Part shown: positions 61,569-64,000 of the stretch, piece by piece
Position numbering within the stretch: the stretch's first letter is position 1
Layout of the letters: every line of letters begins with the position of its first letter
Source of the DNA: an uncultured Halieaceae bacterium
GTDB lineage: Bacteria > Pseudomonadota > Gammaproteobacteria > Pseudomonadales > Halieaceae
DNA: 64,000 bases
Assembly (NCBI GenBank): GCA_938074045.1
Contig: CALJGI010000038.1
Location: 1 to 64,000, forward strand
Direction: 5' to 3'
Notes under the pieces: model-generated
Databases searched by the model: none
Told to the model about the DNA's origin: nothing
Seen by the model: only the letters and a program-made list of their open reading frames with translations
Made by a program: the position numbers and the translations under genes

Positions 61569-63185
61569 TCAGTCGCGCCACTCTCCTTCTGGCGTCCAGG
61601 GCTCGTGCTTACTGAATTTGGTCAAATGAATAGCCGCCGGCCGGTGGATATCCTCTTCCGCCAGATCATGTCGCGCCACTTTGACGATGGACCAACACAG
61701 TAAAAAGGCAACCGGCAGCAGCGGTGCGCCACCGACGATACTCGCCGTCTGCAGTGTATCCAGGCCCCCCAGCAGCAATAGCGCAATGGGCATGGCACTG
61801 AGCGCACAAGCCCAGAACATCCGGTTCCAGCGCATGGGCTCGTCTTCCACCTCACGCTGCACCACGGCAGCGAGTATGTAGGATATGGAATCAAAGGTCG
61901 TCGCGGTAAAAATGAGGGCCAATACGGTGTAGATCGCAATGACCAGTCCGGACAGGGGCAGTTGTCGCAGGGTCGCAAAAATGGCGGCGGTGGGTGTCTC
62001 ATTGTTGAGGATGGCGACCACATCCAGCTCCCCGGAAAGCTGGAGGTAGAGACCGTAGTTTCCCAGTACCATGAAGAACAGGAAGCACCCCAGGCTGCCG
62101 TACAGTATGGAGCCAATAATCATTTCCCGGATGGTGCGCCCCTTGGATATGCGGGCAATAAACAGGCCGACGCTGGGGGCGAAAGCCAACCACCAGGCCC
62201 AGTAGAAAATTGTCCAGTCCTGGGGAAAACCACTGTCCACAAATCCATCAAATTCACCGAAGGGTTCCATCCAGGTCGACATATGTATTAAGTTGCTCAA
62301 CACCCGCCCCAGCGCATCAAACCCCGTCTCCGCCATAAACCGGGTTGGCCCCGCGACAAAAACAAAGACCAGTAACAACAGCGCCAACCACAGATTGATA
62401 TTGGACAAGATCTGGATGCCCTTCTTCAGTCCGGAGTAAGCGCTATAACCAAAAATCGCGGTGCATAACATCAGTACAACAATCTGGACGGTAACATTTC
62501 GTGGCACACCAAAGAGCTCGTGGGCGCCTTCATTGATCAGGGGGGCAGCCAGACTGAGGGAGGTAGCGGCACCACCCAGCATGCCGAAGACAAACAACAC
62601 ATCCAGCAACTTACCCAGTGCACCGTGCGCCTTTTTTTCACCGATGACCGGTAGCAGCGCTTCGGAAATTTTCAGTACAGGTCGACCCCGGACATAGTAA
62701 AAATAGGCAATGGGAATCGCCGGAATCAGGTAAATGCACCAGGCCAGAGGCCCCCAATGATAGATGCCGTAAGCCGCGGCCCAGCGCGCCGCTTCGTTCG
62801 CCATGCCCTCGACATGAAACGGCGGGGCCTGGTAGTAATAAGCCCATTCAATCATAGACCAGTAAAGAATAGACGCACCAATACCGGCGCAAAACAGCAT
62901 GGCCGCCCAGGATACTGTGTTGAATTCCGGCTTCTCTGCGGGGTCACCCAGGCAGATGCGTCCGATATCGCTCATACAGATATAAACCATAAAGCCCAGC
63001 GCACCCAAGCCTAGGGCCAGATAAAACACACCGAAGGAGTCGACCAGAAAGGAACGGGCTATGGCCACCCAGGCCGCCCCCTGTTCCGGAAAAATAATCA
63101 GCGGTACGGTAACCAGGAGCAATAAGCCCAGGGCACCAAAAAAAGTAGGTTTATCGATCAGTTCCATCGACTTGGCGATATTCAA
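61569..63185 (-). CDS. BCCT-family transporter (choline/betaine/carnitine)
   Basis: A 538-residue twelve-TM carrier. The BCCT signature is WTIFYWAWWLAFAPSVGLFIARISKGRTIREMI in the eighth helix region. A further block is TAATSL-like VFGMLGGAATSLSLAAPLI. It lacks an extended C-terminal osmosensor tail (it ends soon after HEPWTPEGEWRD). Start: TTG 63185 has AGAGAGG 7 nt upstream and is preferred. ATG 63167 (MELIDKPTFFG) is possible, and the 63248 start reads into the upstream region. It imports quaternary ammonium compounds with Na+ or H+, or by exchange. The partner of the convergent GMC gene. Confidence 0.93.
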   Translation of the reverse strand: MNIAKSMELIDKPTFFGALGLLLLVTVPLIIFPEQGAAWVAIARSFLVDSFGVFYLALGLGALGFMVYICMSDIGRICLGDPAEKPEFNTVSWAAMLFCAGIGASILYWSMIEWAYYYQAPPFHVEGMANEAARWAAAYGIYHWGPLAWCIYLIPAIPIAYFYYVRGRPVLKISEALLPVIGEKKAHGALGKLLDVLFVFGMLGGAATSLSLAAPLINEGAHELFGVPRNVTVQIVVLMLCTAIFGYSAYSGLKKGIQILSNINLWLALLLLVFVFVAGPTRFMAETGFDALGRVLSNLIHMSTWMEPFGEFDGFVDSGFPQDWTIFYWAWWLAFAPSVGLFIARISKGRTIREMIIGSILYGSLGCFLFFMVLGNYGLYLQLSGELDVVAILNNETPTAAIFATLRQLPLSGLVIAIYTVLALIFTATTFDSISYILAAVVQREVEDEPMRWNRMFWACALSAMPIALLLLGGLDTLQTASIVGGAPLLPVAFLLCWSIVKVARHDLAEEDIHRPAAIHLTKFSKHEPWTPEGEWRD

Positions 63186-63400
63186 AGGTAGGCCTCTCTT
63201 GTATTTATCATCGGCTGATCCGCACCGCGACAGGCCCCGGTATATCAAAACCAGTTTCTAAGCTTTAGGGTGAATAAATTCGCGGGACAGCTTGATTCTA
63301 ACCACTGACCGCGCAAATAGAAAACCAGCCTGTCGTTACCAGACCCTGAGCGGGTGTAAAACTCGATATACTCGCCAAAAAAACGAGCAGGAATCACTCA

Positions 63401-64000
63401 ATGGAAACCATCTCCGTCGGATTTATAGGCTTGGGTAATGTCGGCAGCAAACTGTGCGGAACGCTGCTGCGCAATGGCTATGAGGTCACCGTGCGTGATC
63501 TCAATGACGACCTGGTGGCTGACTTTGTCAGCCGCGGTGCCAGCACAGCAGCCAGCAACCGTCAGCTCGCTGAACAGGTCGACGCTGTTATCACCTGCCT
63601 GCCCTCCCCCGCCATCTGTGCCGAGGTGATGGAGGCCGAGGACGGCGTGATCGCCGGGCTATCCACTGGAAAAATATGGATGGAGATGAGCACCACTGAC
63701 GAGGCAGAGGTGCGCAGATTGGGAGAAAAGGTCGCTGCTACCGGTGCCCAGGCCATGGATTGCCCCGTTTCCGGTGGCTGCCACCGCGCGGCCACAGGTA
63801 ATATCGCGATCCTTGCCGGTGGCGACCGTGCCACCTTCGAGCGGGTTCTGCCGATTCTCACCACCATGGGTCGCCGCATTATTCACAGTGGCGAACTGGG
63901 CTCAGCCTCTATCCTCAAGGTCATCACCAACTACCTGGCCACCGCGCATCTCTGTGCCATATCAGAAGCGCTGACGGTGGCGAAGAAAATCGGCCTGGAT
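63401..64000 (+). CDS. 3-Hydroxyisobutyrate dehydrogenase family protein, N-terminal part (cut by window end)
   Basis: ATG 63401 (AGGA 9 nt upstream) opens a beta-hydroxyacid dehydrogenase. The Rossmann start VGFIGLGNVGSKLCGTLLRNGYEV is followed by DCPVSGGCHRAATGNIAILAGGD (substrate-binding block) and the catalytic Lys in SASILKVITNYLATAHL near residue 173. The frame is still open at 64000, so only 200 residues (about two-thirds) are visible. Family members oxidise 3-hydroxyisobutyrate, tartronate semialdehyde or glyoxylate products. It is divergent from the BCCT gene over 215 bp. Confidence 0.9.
   Translation, partial: METISVGFIGLGNVGSKLCGTLLRNGYEVTVRDLNDDLVADFVSRGASTAASNRQLAEQVDAVITCLPSPAICAEVMEAEDGVIAGLSTGKIWMEMSTTDEAEVRRLGEKVAATGAQAMDCPVSGGCHRAATGNIAILAGGDRATFERVLPILTTMGRRIIHSGELGSASILKVITNYLATAHLCAISEALTVAKKIGLD

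Noticed and set aside
1..64000. CRISPR arrays, riboswitches, tRNA/rRNA genes, insertion sequences
   Set aside because: No regularly spaced repeats, no transposase or integrase, and no recognisable RNA gene were found on reading; covariance-model searches (Infernal, tRNAscan) would be needed to exclude small RNAs.

Overview
The window is chromosomal DNA of moderately high GC content, densely packed with genes. It most likely comes from an aerobic marine gammaproteobacterium of the Cellvibrionales/Halieaceae kind. The support is a single-chain aceE E1 with a two-lipoyl aceF, miaE, a BepA-like protease, an M16 pitrilysin-like lipoprotein, MCE/Mla-type ABC genes and actinobacterial-style steroid catabolism genes in a proteobacterial setting. 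The taxon is an inference from gene content only. No rRNA, tRNA, CRISPR array, transposase, integrase or phage gene was recognised.

Layout. (1) 1-4771, plus strand: the end of a glycan locus with three GT-B glycosyltransferases, one of them a 909-residue protein carrying two GT4-like modules. (2) 4801-20279, minus strand: a catabolic block that looks like the HIP pathway for steroid rings C and D. In transcription order it holds a FadD3-like ligase, a double Lrp/AsnC regulator, IpdA, IpdB, IpdC, EchA20, an acyl-CoA dehydrogenase pair, a FadA5-like thiolase with an SDR, a second dehydrogenase pair including a FadE30-like member, an IpdF-like SDR and a FadA6-like thiolase. A sigma70-like promoter with a perfect 10-bp inverted repeat abutting its -35 box lies ahead of the ligase. 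Two intergenic gaps inside the block hold copies of a structured repeat. (3) 20411-23748, minus: metallo-beta-lactamase-fold hydrolase, FabV enoyl reductase and a CaiB-type CoA-transferase. (4) 23908-25731, plus: miaE directly followed by a GT2-like protein. (5) 25734-34557, minus: aceE-aceF, an M16 peptidase lipoprotein, a PerM/AI-2E family protein and a TusA-like protein. (6) 34743-39243: a BepA-like M48 peptidase, nadA, a luciferase-like monooxygenase and a crotonase-fold protein lacking the usual catalytic glutamates.

(7) 39469-42323, plus: a tightly overlapping TlpA-DUF4266-DUF3570-ApbE operon. This is a poorly characterised envelope redox/flavinylation-associated set and the best candidate here for an undescribed system. 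It is followed by a class I amidotransferase, PPK2 and a NUDIX hydrolase. (8) 44507-47003: crotonase-mtnA (minus) and tag (plus). (9) 47117-51822, plus: a double-TetR regulator followed by a four-gene MCE transporter (STAS-MlaE permease, MlaF ATPase, MlaD, PqiC-like lipoprotein). (10) 51827-63185: a GlpT-like carrier, a short BCCT-like protein, an alpha/beta hydrolase lipoprotein, a PHP-domain lipoprotein, an MFS carrier, a choline-dehydrogenase-like GMC oxidoreductase and a full-length BCCT transporter. Together these suggest scavenging of phospholipid head groups or quaternary amines. (11) 63401-64000: the N-terminal part of a 3-hydroxyisobutyrate-dehydrogenase family protein, cut by the window edge.

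Two regulators in one window (Lrp-type and TetR-type) are both built as head-to-tail duplications of a whole regulator in one polypeptide. Start codons were chosen from Shine-Dalgarno spacing, overlap with the upstream stop and family N-termini, so several genes start well inside the longest open frame.
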